Assembly: GCA_019722365.1 (NCBI GenBank) | Contig: JADFUC010002313.1 | Coordinates: 930,001 to 994,000 of the forward strand | Length of the DNA: 64,000 nucleotides | Origin: Lithospermum erythrorhizon | Lineage: Eukaryota > Streptophyta > Magnoliopsida > Boraginales > Boraginaceae | Direction of reading: 5' to 3' | Part shown: positions 34,470 to 48,390 of the stretch, in pieces | How positions within the stretch are numbered: the first letter of the stretch is position 1 | Layout of the letters: every line of letters begins with the position of its first letter | Program-made: the position numbers and the translations under genes | Notes under the pieces: model-generated | Told to the model about the DNA's origin: nothing | Database searches by the model: none | Seen by the model: the letters and a program-made list of their open reading frames with translations, nothing else

Positions 34470-37100
34470 CCAATTTTCGCCCTCGACTATTTTGAAATTT
34501 CTGATGGATCAGTTTTTTGAATTTCACTGGAGTAGGAGACGAAGTATTGTACTTGGATCTTTATATTCGACTCTCGTCTTTATTTTAATTTGAAACACAT
34601 TCACTTGAATTGGTTCCAAAAACTTTGTTGAGATGGGGATTCCTAGAATTTTGATACTCCTTGTGGTTGGGATGAAACCTTTTGTCACCATTAATGCAGA
34701 CTGATCAATTATGGTACTCCCTGTTTTAGTAGTTTAGTTATTATTGTAGAATTAATGATGAAGCGTAATGTGCACTTAGATCCGCCATTGTTTTTATGCT
34801 GGGTGTGGTTATCTTCCTCCCTATCTTCTTCCCCATTATGCAACTTGGTACCTTCAAGATTAAGCTTGTTCATACATGAAAATTTATGCTCCTGGGGATG
34901 ATTAGGGATGTTAATGGCACGGTTGGGAAGCGTTTCTACATCCAATATTCGATCCTAAGTTTATTTTTATAAAATTCGATCCGACCCTTGAAACTATGAT
35001 TCATACCTAATTCAATCCTAATACGAAAAACCCGATGGTTGGGGTTCTACTTGTGGGTAGTCTATTCATAACACTAATCAAATTTATTTTAATTGAACAA
35101 GTAGAAACTTTTGACTTCGAATTTAACTAATAACTATGTTTGGAAATAATTTTCCAAACTATTCCCTTACTGTTTTTTTTTAAAGTTGTTTTTTGGGTTT
35201 TAATTGAAAATTGTCCATAAATAGCTTTTTAATCATGTATAAGAAAATAATATTAGGAAAATATTTAAAAATGAATCTAATTACTATATAATTCTATATT
35301 TATTAAAATAAGGAATAGAAAGTATTATTTCACTTTAAAAGTGAATACATCAATTAAAATTGAATTACTAGTACTATTATGTATATGTCTTTGAAAACAA
35401 ATTCAACGATATTAATTATTATTTATCACTAAATTATAAATTTATGAATTTAATAATAGAATAAATACTAAAACTTAAAATATAAAAAATGAGTATATAT
35501 GTTACTTATTTCATTAATTATTTTACATTCATATATAGATAGAATTTACCTTAAAACCGCAACACTATAAGTTAATTGGTTTAGGAAAAACCTAAGTCGA
35601 TCTATAAGAAGAATGAAACAAAAATAGGATTGAAATGTTGTAAAATCAACTAATTTCTTCCTAAAAAACAAGTCTGATTTTACACATCTGAGCTAACAAA
35701 AGGTTCTCAAAGTGGCTAAAACTATTATTCTAAAGTATACTAGATAATTTCTTTTGGACACAATGAATGTGGAAACAAGGTACATATCCAGTATTGCTTT
35801 TACAAAAGAGATATACACATCTAAAGCAGCAATAATACATCATTCTTCAAAAAAACAGTTTAACATGGGGTTCCTAATCAGAATTCTTTCTGTCCAATAT
35901 AGCTGCACGAAAGTTAAGGAAATGAATCAATCTTTTGAAACAGTCTATATTATAACATGAAACTTACTGCCTACATCAGAACACTAGCCTGTGGATTAGT
36001 TCCTGGTGATATGGAGAAACTGAGACAGCCACCAATATAGTGTTCACTGTGCGTCGACAGAAGTCTTCCATCAGGGAATCATCTGACTCATCAATCTCTT
36101 TTTAGCTACTGTGAGATAAATTGGAGAGGATGGAGCCTCTACAAAAAACGATAAAGGAGGCAAATGATGAGACTGGACGCTGCCTCAAGACAGCCCTTCG
36201 TAATTTAATGACTAGAAAAAGATTTAAATTAAAAGAAATTATTTTGAACCTTATAAAATAAAAAAGTAGTATTTTTTCAGAAACCTTTAAAGGAATAAAT
36301 GAGCTAAGTTTCAAAGCTTTCTGAAAATATAACTTGATTTGATATTTATTTTGATTTATGGGTGTTTAAATAGCTAAAAACATCGTTTAGATGGAGAAAA
36401 TGGTTTTTGGAAGTATAAACGCCTTGAAATATGGATAATTATATCGGGTTAAGGTTTTATTTGGTATTTCTTTTGAAATCAATGAATAAAAAGGAGATTA
36501 TAAAAAGAAAAGTAAAATAATGCACGCTGGATAGGAGTCGAGCGGACCGTGGAGCTGATAAACTAGGTGTAATGCAAGTTGCTCTAGCAAAACGTGAGTA
36601 CTTAATTCACGAAAGTGATAACTTGTTAAATATAGTGTTTGCGTAAGTTGTTATATATATGTATGGCATATTTATTTGAATGTGGAATATGATTGGTGCT
36701 ATGTGGTATTCATAATGGTATGGCATGTAGATGATGTATGGTGAGCGGTTGACATTGATATATGATTTGTGATTTTATTATGATAAATTATGAACTATAA
36801 AGTTATATTATGATGAATATGAAACTGGAATTATAATAGCTATGAAATGAAGTTATGGTTAATATGGGAACATGAGTTATAGCCAGATGACATGTGGTAT
36901 ATGAAGCTTAAAAGGAAATTCAAAAGATGATAGACAAAGAATTGTCAGAGGAATCCTAGCTATCAAGGGCCACCCACGAGCTTATTCAACCCGCTTGACG
37001 CGAGCAAATCTTCAACAGAACTTTTGCATCAACGTATCAAACTCCGCAATGTAAAGCCAATTCATAAATGGAAAGCTGCAGACGCTGCGTTTTAGCTGGC
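34470..37100. other. AT-rich intergenic DNA downstream of NSA2
   Basis: This holds the NSA2 3' UTR (to about 34750) and then AT-rich sequence. A more gene-like patch lies at about 35960-36180 on the minus strand, but it has no recognisable domain and is short. Short ORFs here are not supported. Confidence 0.35.
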
Positions 37101-38600
37101 AATATCATTTAGTGAGAACTAATCTTATAAAAAATATACATGTGTAATAGTATGTATATCTTTAAGGCCATAAACAATAATGTGACATGAATAAGGAATC
37201 ACTTAAATACCATCCTTCAGAGTTTACTAGCAAACAAGGATCATCACTGCGGCGTAATTAATAATACACCCGGCATCATGTAGCTTAATAGCAACATCAA
37301 CGTGTAACTTTCTGCAACATCTTATGTCCATCGACATAAGGATCAATAAAAAAGCAACCAAATATCCACACTATCAAATTACAACTCATTAATATATTAA
37401 ATTCGAATCACTCCTGCATTCTCTACACAAATAAAAATTCATATCTCCTCTCCCTCAATTGAGCTGCCACACTCCTCCCCATTTTCCCTCACAAAAAGTT
37501 TATTCTCGAAAATTGACATCCACCAAAATATTTAAGAAGAGGTATTAAACTATTTTTGTACTTATTATCTTGTTTTAGTATAATATATTATGTCTAAGTT
37601 GAATATTTATTTTTCCTTTAGTGGATTATTTTTGCTACAGCCGCATCCCTAGGCACGCTATACTCATGTCTTCCCAGCGCCAGTGTGGCATTCAAACTAT
37701 GCAAGTCATGACCTCCAGATGCCAAGCAAACCAACTAAACAACATAGCAATGTTCACCATAGGCGACATAACCCTAAGTAGCAATAAACTGACCTTCTAT
37801 ACCCAATTTTTTTTCTGCAATTTAAAGGACAAGTAGATGTCATTCAAATTACTCACCCGATCAATGTCGGATTTTGCTTTATTTTTTACCATAGCTTTGA
37901 CTTCCTTAAGCCATTCTCGATTATTCTTGACAAACTTTTGTTCTAACAAACTTTGTCCTCTTTAACCTCTTTGGCCGTCATGGACTGCGACTCAATACCA
38001 TATTTTTCTAAATCGAGGGGCCTCAAGCCAATCCACTTAATGTTTAGGGTGACCAAATGATAGCTATCGTAGGACATCGAATCCGACTCATGCCGTGAAA
38101 CGATCGCTTAATCTCCTCAAGAAGACTCTAGTAAGAACATCGGGTTGCTCCATTCCCGTAATCATAATACATGGGAAACTATCAAACAATCTCTTCTCAT
38201 TAATAAAATATTGCCGGCACTCCTTCTCAATCACCGTAATGGGCTAAGGTAGTGTCCATGACTTAATTCACATGCATTACGCTTAATTAACTCTCGCATC
38301 TAGAATTACACCGATGATAGGTTTATTATGTCTCCCTAAATCCATCATTCCAACAACCCTTCCTCTTCCGATGCCTCAATCATAGTTATCTCGCGAGTTC
38401 AACATCACACAAATATCATCAAGCATAAAATCACTCACCTCATGTTTTTGCAAATATCCTTTCACGGGTAGAATAGAGATCTTTTATTTAATTTAGAATA
38501 ATTTGAAAGAATTTTATCAACGTGGACGCAGAAAGCGTAGGCCGCCATTTGGCTCTTCTGATGGGAAGCTATTCTCGCTTAAAAGTTAATCGCTTTCATA
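37101..38600 (-). mobile_element. Decayed retroelement-like remnant
   Basis: Read on the minus strand, 38400-37840 gives interrupted protein-like stretches, including a segment near 38030-37960 reading roughly WIGLRPLDLEKYGIES, then an acidic/lysine-rich piece. At 37440-37540 a stretch such as MGRSVAAQLREE follows. The pattern is like the end of a gypsy-type polyprotein and its LTR start, but frames are broken everywhere and no reverse transcriptase or integrase motif was identified. The class is tentative. Confidence 0.3.
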
Positions 38601-40911
38601 AACTCGTTGCTGAGAGTATTGTCCTGTCTAGTTTTTTCACAAAAACTTGGGTTTTTGGCCTGTGACGGACAAGAAATACATAGTCATTTGTAGACTCCAA
38701 TGACCTCTTCATCTCGCAGAAAGCACTTCAAATTTTTTGCTACGAACATCCCGATTTTTTTACCCGATATAATTTATCGAAAGCTCCATATCTTTTTAAA
38801 CTTGGGGAGCATCATGTCGACTATAGTCTTGTTTGAATTTGATAAGATTTTCAAATTTGAAAGAAGCTTAGTTTTTGATTATTTGGCAGTAAATGGATGC
38901 AGTGGAACCTTAAAGAGCTCTCGGGCGGTTTTAGTACACTATATCCAATTCCCATAACCCTAATTTTTCCTAACTTTATTATTTAAACATTGGTAATTTT
39001 CACTAATTTTTTTCAAAAATTATATATTTCAATAAAAAAATACTATAATTGTAAATTTATGTTATTGTCTAATTTATATGATTTTATTACTTTTTTCTTA
39101 GATAATATATACCTTATTGCAGATAATTATCAGATATTTATTACAGATTATTTTAAGACGAGTATATTAAAATTTGTTATTTTGATAATATATATATTCT
39201 ACTAGATAGAAGCCTCCTTATATAAGACTTTAACAAAATTTTAATATACACAAACAATATGCATATCACATTCTATACGTGTGAGATCATTACAATTGTT
39301 TATTAAACATTGATTAGATTTAACTTTTACATATTTTTAAATAATACTTATTATGTAAATACTTTATTTAAAAGTTCAAAAAAACTATTTCAAACATTTT
39401 AAACTATCAAAATATTTTCTTTTTTTAATTTAGTCAATGAAGTTGAATATTTATATTTGTTACAATATTTATGTTTATACAAATATCTTTTACTCCCTAG
39501 ACATATTCAACAAATACTTATCATCCATGTTTATATTTGTTACAGTATTTATGTAAATACATTATTTAGAGATATAATCCCTAGTTTTTTTTTACTTATC
39601 ATCATAGACTATTTTTTTGTTTTTTTGATACTTGACATTTTACACTTTCTAGGCATATTCATGTCTCCTTTTCATATTATATCACTAGACATTAAATGTG
39701 GATGACCAATTTTTTCTTCTTTATTTTGAATATTACATAAGAATCTGATGTATATTCAATCTTTCATTCTCCTATAAATAAGGTTATGTAAGTGAAAGAA
39801 CGAGGTAGTATAACTTATCTTGAGTTTCTAAGATTTTATATATCATTTCTAAAAATATTTTATAATGTTATTATTTTTATTATTTCAAACTATATCCTAA
39901 AAAGAACTGAACCATAAGCTCATGCTTACATACAAAATAAGGCCCTCGTTATTAAATTTATTAATAATTTTTCTTTTGTAATGATAATAAAAGTAAGTAG
40001 CCATGTTTAATTTTAGAACTCAAAATATTTGATTGATGTGATTGTTCAATATAAAGTAAATAACTAATGCATTCAATGAATATTATTGTTGGTTATCTCT
40101 ATTTTATGTTTTTATGTTATTGTTTCCACATAAATTTCATAAACTAATGAACAATTTAATTGAGATAATAATGAAACATAAATAAACGTGACATATCAGG
40201 GTTAAAATTAAATACTAGATTGAATTTGTCCTAGTAAAGTAATAAATATAGAGTTTGCAATTCTCAATTGAAATTTGGGATGAATGAATGATGATCTTTT
40301 GAATTTTGTAATTTTCAATTCATTGGGTTATGAATTTTTTATTTTTTTTTATTTTGTGAAAATGTGGCCCTTGATGATGTGGCACCATGTACAAAAGACT
40401 TGTTGCACGTGCTAATAAACTGCCCTTGAGAAGCACAACACCCAGAGGTTTGAAGATCACTCGAATTTGCATGATCAAATGGCCAATGCGAATAGGGATA
40501 GTGATCGATCTATTAAGAATATTAATAGAATTTGTTCTTTTAAATTTTATTACTAAATACTCATGAATTAATAGGATTATGAGAATCCTCAATTATATAG
40601 ATATTCAAACTGCTTAAGAGACTTGAATTCTTAAGTTATCATAATTAAATTAAGAGTTTGACAAAAAGATCATGTATTCAAATGTGTATACGAAAGTAAG
40701 AAAAATTATTGATGTAATATACAATTTTATAGTTAAAAGAAGCTTAAAAGAACAAAATATTAATAGAACCATAACTTTCTTGAATGGGAATCACTAAGGA
40801 CAATTATTCTCGAAAATCTTGCATTTTGTCGAGGTGAAAACGAAAAATGATTTTCACCGCTTTGAAGTGAATGGGGTCAGACAATTATTCTCGGAAGTCT
40901 TGGTGCTCTCA
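38601..40911. other. AT-rich intergenic DNA, nothing recognised
   Basis: Only short ORFs without domain or context. The sequence close to 40911 is the 3' UTR region of the serine acetyltransferase gene. Confidence 0.35.
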
Positions 40912-43900
40912 TCACTCTGGACGCAGAGCTCCTGAAAACGATTGAAGGGTGTAATGTTCCATCAGAATAAATTAAGCAGGAAAGGTGATAAAGCTGGTAA
41001 TGACAATGAACATCTTGGAAACAATCCACATTGAAGACTGTTGTGAAGTTCACAATGAACCAGTAACATTGTTGGAAACTCACCAGCAGATGGCCGTTCA
41101 TGGGAACTACTTGCTATATGCTCAAAAAACTTTTTACTAGCATCTGCATGCATTAGAGGGAAAGGTTATGACGAGTCGAAATATATTTTGTTCACATGCA
41201 ATAGAAAAGTAACAGCACAGTGCTTCTTTAAATATCAAAGATCAGTAGGGAGAAATGAGTTATCCTGTAATACTTTTAGATATATGAGAACTAAGATGCT
41301 CTCATGATTTCTTTAGAATGAATACACATTTCTTCTACGTACCATGCTTCATCGTTAGGGATGGATCCTGCTCCGTTACATAACCAATCAACTTTGCTGG
41401 AATCCCTGCAACCATGCTTCATAACCAGAAAAGAAGACACAATACAGCTTATCAATATGGAAGCAAACTCATAAGTAGGGCACATATATCGACAATAACA
41501 GACCCCAGACATGGTAAGTACCTGTGTGGAGGGACATCCTTTAGTACCAGAGAACCAGCAGCAATCATTGCACCTTCACCTATTTTTATGTTTCCAAGTA
41601 CAGTAACACTAGCTCCAATGAGTGCACCTTGACCTACTTTCGGATGACGATCACCTGTCTCTTTTCCAGTTCCTCCCAAGGTCACACCCTGTTAATTAAT
41701 ATCTACAGAATGAGAAAGAACCACTAGAAAATTGTATAACTATGAAAACCATAATCGGCAACTTTAAGAACTAAATGATGTTACAACTTTAAAATAGAAT
41801 TATGAGTTTCAAAGATTGTATATAAGAAATGATAAACATGCCTGCATCAGCGAAACTCTATCTCCTACAACTGCAGTTTCGCCGATGACTACTCCTGTTG
41901 CATGATCTAATAGGATCCCTTCACCAATTGTTGCAGCTGTAAAAAATCAGTCAAAACAATGAGTGTAATTGGCAAGACATTTTGGCTCGAGATTTCAACA
42001 ACCTAGTGAAACTTCATAGTCATATCACTTCTAAATGTTACTTCAATAACCAATGTTTATGGCCAAACAAGATAAATGTAGTAAATGAAATGAGAATTAC
42101 CAGGATGTATATCAACACAAAAGACCTGAAGAAGAAGAATATGCCAGCTATATTAGAAAAACTTATCACAAAAGACCTAAAAAACCCTGCACATATGCAC
42201 TCATCAAGACACAGGAGCCTACCTCACTAACCCTACTTTGTAATGCTGATGCCAATATTTTGCGTCCTTGTTTCCATAAGGAATGAGCTACACGGTGCGC
42301 TTGTAGTGAATGGTACCCCTGAAATAAGTCGTTAGATAAAATTAAATATTAAAGGAAGCAGCAAATGAAGAATGTAATAAAATGACTGCCAGTGTTGTTT
42401 ATTCAAGTTCTCTAATCCATCTAGAGTTCTACACGTTCTGATACAAGAGAAGTGGGTCAATAGTCCAAATGGTTGTCAATTATAAAGGACAGACCTTTTT
42501 AAGTAGCTTCACTTGGCAAACTTATCTTTCACAAACCAGTAAATTAGTAGATTCCCAATTGATAATTCTAGACAGTTATCTAATTTTGGTTATCAAATAG
42601 GACTTGAACAACGTTAGATAAAAGGAAGGTTCCATGAATGCCTGAAAGAGCAGATTTAATTGAAAGAGGTACCTTAAGATACAGCAGAGCAGAGCAATAA
42701 GACAAGCAAGCGGGATCTCTGTCCATGAATGCCTGAAAAAACTGAACTTTGTGAGTCTACATATATATCCACATGTTTCACAGTCTAGCCGCCCATAACC
42801 TAGCTCATCACCTGTATATCAAGGCGGATGGCTCGTTGAACATCTCGGTCATGCATGATTACATCAGAGAATATATCCACCAACTGTGTTGCCAAAAGTG
42901 TTGCATTTTGAAGGCGATTAGCTAGAACAAATCCCAATGCTTGCTCCAGGCACTTATGTGCCAAAATACTGGCATACAAGTAGCTACTTAAGATTGGCTC
43001 CCTCTCTGCCTGAAATGATGTATATAACAACACTCATAAGAATATCCCAAAAACCATCAAACTCTTCTCAGGCAAGAATTTTCCTTCCACCTAGGTTTTT
43101 ACTCAATCTCTGGAACACGAGCAAATTGATCATCAGAAACACTTGCTAAAAATCTTCGAAGGATTATGTCAAGTTAATTGTAGCAATCAATAAAAACCTT
43201 ATCGCGAAATCCATGGATCACTGATGATCTCAACAGTTCACGGAAATCCAACAAAAGTTCCTTCTTAAATCAATTTAATCTTATATCTCTACAACCAGAA
43301 CACATTACAACAGGAAGTCTACTGCTTTTCATCCCAATTTTTTGAATACACACACAGAGCTCCAAAACTAACTAATGAGCCACAAATTAACCATCCCTTC
43401 ATGTTAACACTACCTCCATTCCTCAAAGATTGTCTAGTTCAATTCTCCATTCCTAAAAGATTGCCTAGTTTGATTCTCAATGATCAAAATTAACAGACTT
43501 GGAAATCTTAATGGACTCGCATAACTTAAGTTTGAATCAAAAGCATCATATTAATAACAATAAAACAGGTCAAAAAACACTATCTTTTGATATATTCCTC
43601 ACCGAATAGTACACAACTTGACTACTTTGATTTTCAAGGGTCATAACAAACTTGGTGGTCTGAAATGACTCACATAACTTCAATTTGTTCAATTTGAATC
43701 AAAATTATCATATTGTAAAGGAATAGATAGTATTTGCACTCCATTCGGGTAATGTCATCCCTTATCATAATTAGCCCGAAGCCTCTTAGACTCTTTTTTT
43801 ATTTCCCTCAACTTGTGGCCACATGAACAATGTATTTTCGGAAACAAGTCATTTTAATTAGTACTCCGTATTAAATACAATCTTATTTAAAAAAAATCAA

Positions 43901-44223
43901 AACTAAACGATCTTTATGCAATCTTTTTAAACTAAGAGGTAGTATAACAAATTAACAATAAACAGTATTACCTCCAGCTTGGCTTCTTCTCTCATGGAAT
44001 CCCAAATCGGGTCGGTTCCATTACAACCCGAATTCACAACTGATTCAACCAAATTCGGGTCGGGCTCCGAAATACCAACTGCATAAACAGGAAAAACTTT
44101 TTCCAATGGGTCAACCACTTTCTTTAACCCCAAATTATCCTCTTCTTGATTCTGTAAACCACCTTGGTTTGACCGCATTTGGCTATGTGAAAACCAACTT
44201 GTTTCCTCACTCAAACAAGTCAT
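40912..44223 (-). CDS. SERAT3: Serine O-acetyltransferase, cytosolic SERAT3-like
   Basis: The enzyme makes O-acetylserine from serine and acetyl-CoA, the carbon skeleton for cysteine. Ten exons were traced: 43972-44223, 42812-43009, 42673-42732, 42223-42318, 42101-42125, 41842-41936, 41522-41688, 41343-41416, 41084-41143 and 40912-40931, giving 348 residues. The N-terminal helical domain contains [29 protein letters not shown] and RDPACLSYC. The hexapeptide-repeat domain holds [31 protein letters not shown] (catalytic His region) and [23 protein letters not shown]. There is no plastid or mitochondrial presequence, and the closest pattern in memory is Arabidopsis SERAT3;1/3;2. The intron after 41842 starts with GC instead of GT. 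The last splice (41084 to 40931) is inferred; if not used, the frame runs on to 40962 with a different 43-residue tail. Confidence 0.93.
43409..43732. mobile_element. Stowaway-like MITE in intron 1 of the serine acetyltransferase gene
   Basis: The ends tacctccattcctc and gaggaatag-type (aggaatagatagta) form an imperfect inverted pair. The interior repeats a gattgyctagtt segment and shares words (aacttcaatttg, gaatcaaaa) with the array at 30829-31430 on the opposite strand. Non-coding. Confidence 0.45.
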
Positions 44224-46440
44224 TAGGCTCTTGATTTAGGACAAATAATTGAAATTGAAACTGCCAATTTGTTAATATTAATAAAATATATAATTATTGA
44301 ATATTCTGGGAATTTGAGAGGTGAATTGAGAAGTGGGTATGTAAAATGAGCTTATATTATTAAGGCTACAGATTACAACTTTGTTTTCATTTTATCTTTT
44401 TATATGTGCAGATGAGAGCAATGAGAATGAGTTGAGAGGGTCAATTTATAGTTTTATGATTTTTTGAGCCACATGAAGAAAGAAAAAAGGTGGGGGAGGG
44501 GGCTGTCAACCTAGGAAGCAAAGGTTCACTTTGCAGTTTCCATGATTATTTTTCAGTAATCCCCGACAAAGATTTTTGGAACCCTGCAAGGAAATTGCGT
44601 TTTATTTACGGATTTTTTGTGTTTGCAATTTGGGTTGTAGCCATCACTTTTCTATAATTTTCTTAAAATATATTTTAAATTATAATTTTTTATATTTTTA
44701 GAAATTGATTTTTACGTATTTAATTTAATGCTTTTCACTATTTATTTTGCTATTAAAAGATAATAGAAATAGTATAAATCTAAGCGATAAAGAAATGGTT
44801 AATAATTTTATAGGCGATAACTTATTTTATCGAAATTAAAAGATATTTTTTATTTCTAGTGATTTCATCCCTATTTTAATTTTTGTGGTAGTTCGATGAT
44901 TACGTTTCTAAGATCAACACAGTAGCTGATGCATGAATCAAATTCTAACTGACCTTAATTAATTCCATTATTTATGAAATGACCTCGATTCAACCCTACA
45001 TTAGGTTCAACGAATTGAGCTAGCCCACAATAATAGTACACAAGAAACATTGAATTTTAAATAGGCAAATCATCATTACATATATATAGATCCCATAAGA
45101 ATTGAGAGAGTATCGATAAAATACTAATAACGAATCAAGTTAGCTTTCAGTTAGCTCACCGAGCTCAGGACCGAATTTTATTAACTCATGTCGAAGATCT
45201 GTGAACTATGGGAGTTTAAAAACAAAGCTCCTGGCCTGATTCACACGAATTAAAATCGAGCGTGCTCTTTTCACAGAACAGCTGACTAATCATCAAAACG
45301 AACAAACGAAGAAGTTTCATTTAAACGAATATTTTCATCACATCAAAATCATTCTCATTGTTCTCGAATTCATCGTATGAAAAATAGTTTTATGATCAAT
45401 ATAATTTTCGATTATCATGATCTTTTACGGGGCCAAATATAATATTTTATTTAAAACGATATATAATTATACGATAAATTCTATAGTTCTCAAAATTGAT
45501 GGGATCATTGTTCTCCATCAATTCTTCTAAGCCCCACACCATTGGTAGCAATCATGCAAGCATTATTGTTTGTAGCAAAGAAATAATGAGAGAAGGATGT
45601 TGATGAATAGTGAGGGAGAGACAAAAAATGACAAGAGGGGGAGATAAAAAGTAGGGTAGAGTGATTTAGCAAGTTAAGAAAAGCATCTGTTTGTGAAGCC
45701 GCACACGTGAAGGCCATCAATCAGTATGTATGTCCTCCGTCGACTATTATTAAATCTACTGCAAAAAATAATTCTACTACTTTAAACAGACGATCACATA
45801 CTTCTTCATATCGAATCTGACACAATAAACGTCTAGGACCATTCTATATGGCACAGGGATTCTGGGACAATGGATCCATGATTCCACAAGAATCAATCAT
45901 TGCAGTCGCACTTTCTTTTATGTTCATTATTTTAGATGATAAAAATTAATCCATATGTTCCAATTTACTTCGATCAAGTGGCGTGAAAAAGATTTTATTA
46001 ATAAAATTCAATTAAGTATTACTAATATACTCCCTAAAAAATGTACTTTTATGAAAAAATACTAATCATGAAAATAAAAAATATTTTATTAAGGAATAAA
46101 AGTAGAAAAATCGCATAAAGCATCAATTCTATGTATCAAGAAAAAAAAGTTATAAATTTTAATATACGACAAGAAATTAAGTATTTAGCGAGTAGTAGTA
46201 CCTCATCACAAAAATAAATAGGAGTATGTCGTATATAAGTAGTCGGTGACCTGTTCAAGATGGCTTGAACCACAAAAATCAATAATAGTCATAATAGTTG
46301 ATTTTTTTTAAACCTCGCCAAGCATTCTCTAAGGCACAAAATAAAATAGCTCATACAAATGCATTTGCAGAAATCAAAATAACAACTCGAATCTCTATGC
46401 TTATGACAACCCAAGATTCGTAAGACGTGCCTCCGCCGAA
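44224..46440. other. Serine acetyltransferase promoter region and AT-rich spacer
   Basis: The bases above 44223 are the minus-strand 5' UTR and promoter. An open frame at 45505-45720 (-, 71 codons, Ser/His/Phe-rich) shows no domain and was not accepted as a gene. Nothing else was recognised. Confidence 0.35.
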
Positions 46441-48390
46441 CAACTTTTAAAAATCATCGCATCCCTTCTCTCGATAGTTTGGACTTCTTTCCGGACATCC
46501 GTAAAGAAGTCAGTGTGAGAATTGCCTGTTTGTTGCTATGTTTTCCCAATTGAAAGTCATCTGCAGCTGCTTTCCTTGGATTTGTTTTGTCCCCTCGGGT
46601 TCTACCAGGATAGTGAGGTTCTTGCATTATTTGTTCAATCTTCTTTTTAGCATATTCAGACACTTTTGAAGCATCCAACTGAGAGATGGTCTTTGCTTGT
46701 TCTTCTTCTTTTTCGACTGACTCGGCCCATGAACTTGGTGTTCTTGTAGTAGTAGCATAAGTTGTAGCTGTTGGGGCATCTGCCTTCTTTTCTGGTGTTG
46801 TGAACCCATCAACCAATTGCTTCTCCAAAGTTCGCTCCGTCTCGCTTGCATTATTATCCAACACCAAAGCAAGCTCTTTACTTTCCTTGCAGCTAACTTT
46901 GTCAAGATCCACTAATGGTGTACATGTTGTCTCATTATCAATCTGCATCGGCGTCGCACTGTTATTAACAGCTACCAGCTTCGTGGGCGTATGTAATTCA
47001 AGAATATTGGTGTATGTGTCTGTTGTACTCCCTCCTCCATTAACCACCTAGTCGGGCTGCTGCATCACCGCAAAGCTAAAGTCTTGAACCTCGCCACAAT
47101 GCTCAACAATGTGACCTTGGATGCCTTCCAAATCTGTTTTAAGAACCCCTTGATTTGCTTCCGAATCTGGTGTAACCTGATCCCCAATCCTCTGTTGCAT
47201 TTCAGGATCATGTGCTACATTGACGGACTCGCTACCACCCCATTTAGCCTCGACATTCTGTTTTGTAGCACCCCGACCAACCTGATCAACCATCTTATCG
47301 TGTGGCACAATCACAACACCACTACTTTCAGCCTCAATACTCAGGTCGACCTGCTGATTCGAGGAAGCTGATGCGCTACAATGACCTCCATTGCAATCAC
47401 CATCTGAAACACCCTGATCTCTACCAACAACACAACTCAAATATGCTGCAACCTCTTGGTCATCTACTTCATCACTTTGCACAACAACGCTGCCGAGCAA
47501 TCTGTTTGCGTCCTGATCCACCATTGCACAATTGGTCCTCTGTTGTAATCCTTTCTTCTCAACAGCTTGCCAAACCATAACCTTCCTCCCACGATTAGTA
47601 CCATACAGCCCCATGGAAGATTTTCCAGTATTAACTGATTGAGGCAATTCATCGAACACCTTATCTACAGCAAAATTTCTTGGTTGAGGCAAAATATCAA
47701 ACACCTTATTTGCATCCATGTCCTTTCCTGTTCTTCGCTTACAATCCCCCCAACTGTGACAAATATGTGAACAAAACGTGCAGAATGGAGGAACAAACAT
47801 AGATAGAATCTACCAAAGGTTGAGACACATCTAATTCCACACAAATTATAGCTGAACTCAAATTAACTCTATTGATATTTTCTGGGATCAACTCTAAGGG
47901 GCTTACCAATTGAATTTCCAAAAGACATTAGAGTTTTGTCATCAAACATATAAAGAGGCAAACCTTCAATTCGAATCCAAACAGGTGCAATTGGGGATTC
48001 TTTGAAGGGGGTGAAATCGGACTCTATTTGAACACTTCAAAATATCTCTCATAACCTTTAATGAACCAAATTAACTTCATCCAAATCAGCCTTACACACA
48101 CATTCAATAAAAAGATGTTTCTTATCATAATAGCAATTGAAGGTCTTCCATGTGAAAATTTGCCCACAAGAACATGCTTCATAGTCTCCAAGAGAACTTT
48201 CTTATTTGTGCTTGCATGAACTGAGTTGGGAGTGGATAAGTCTATTTACCCCTTCCCATCATGGGGGACAAATCTTGGTAGGGCGTGTGTTGAGAGAGAA
48301 GTCAACAAAAACTCAACCTTTTTTCTATTCTATTAGCTTAGGAATTATGTTGAATTCGATAAGCAGGTATATCATCAAATCTTGGTAAAG
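46441..48390 (-). mobile_element. LINE-type ORF1 remnant (DUF4283 plus zinc knuckle)
   Basis: On the minus strand, 48385-47820 is a frame-broken DUF4283 domain: pieces read MKHVLVGKFSHGRPSI (approximate, across frames), then PVWIRIEGLPLYMFD and GKPLRVD, then INRVNLSSAIICVELDVS. The next frame (47800-47048) opens with a zinc knuckle of pattern CX2CX4HX4C. It continues in the same frame through a single TAG (47048-47050) to 46454, together about 448 codons of low-complexity, Gln/Asp/Val-rich linker. This is the layout of ORF1 of plant L1-type retrotransposons. No endonuclease or reverse transcriptase follows below 46454, so the copy is truncated and dead. Confidence 0.65.

Noticed and set aside
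45505..45720. 71-codon minus-strand frame
   Set aside because: No recognised domain and no gene-like context; could be a small peptide but nothing supports it.
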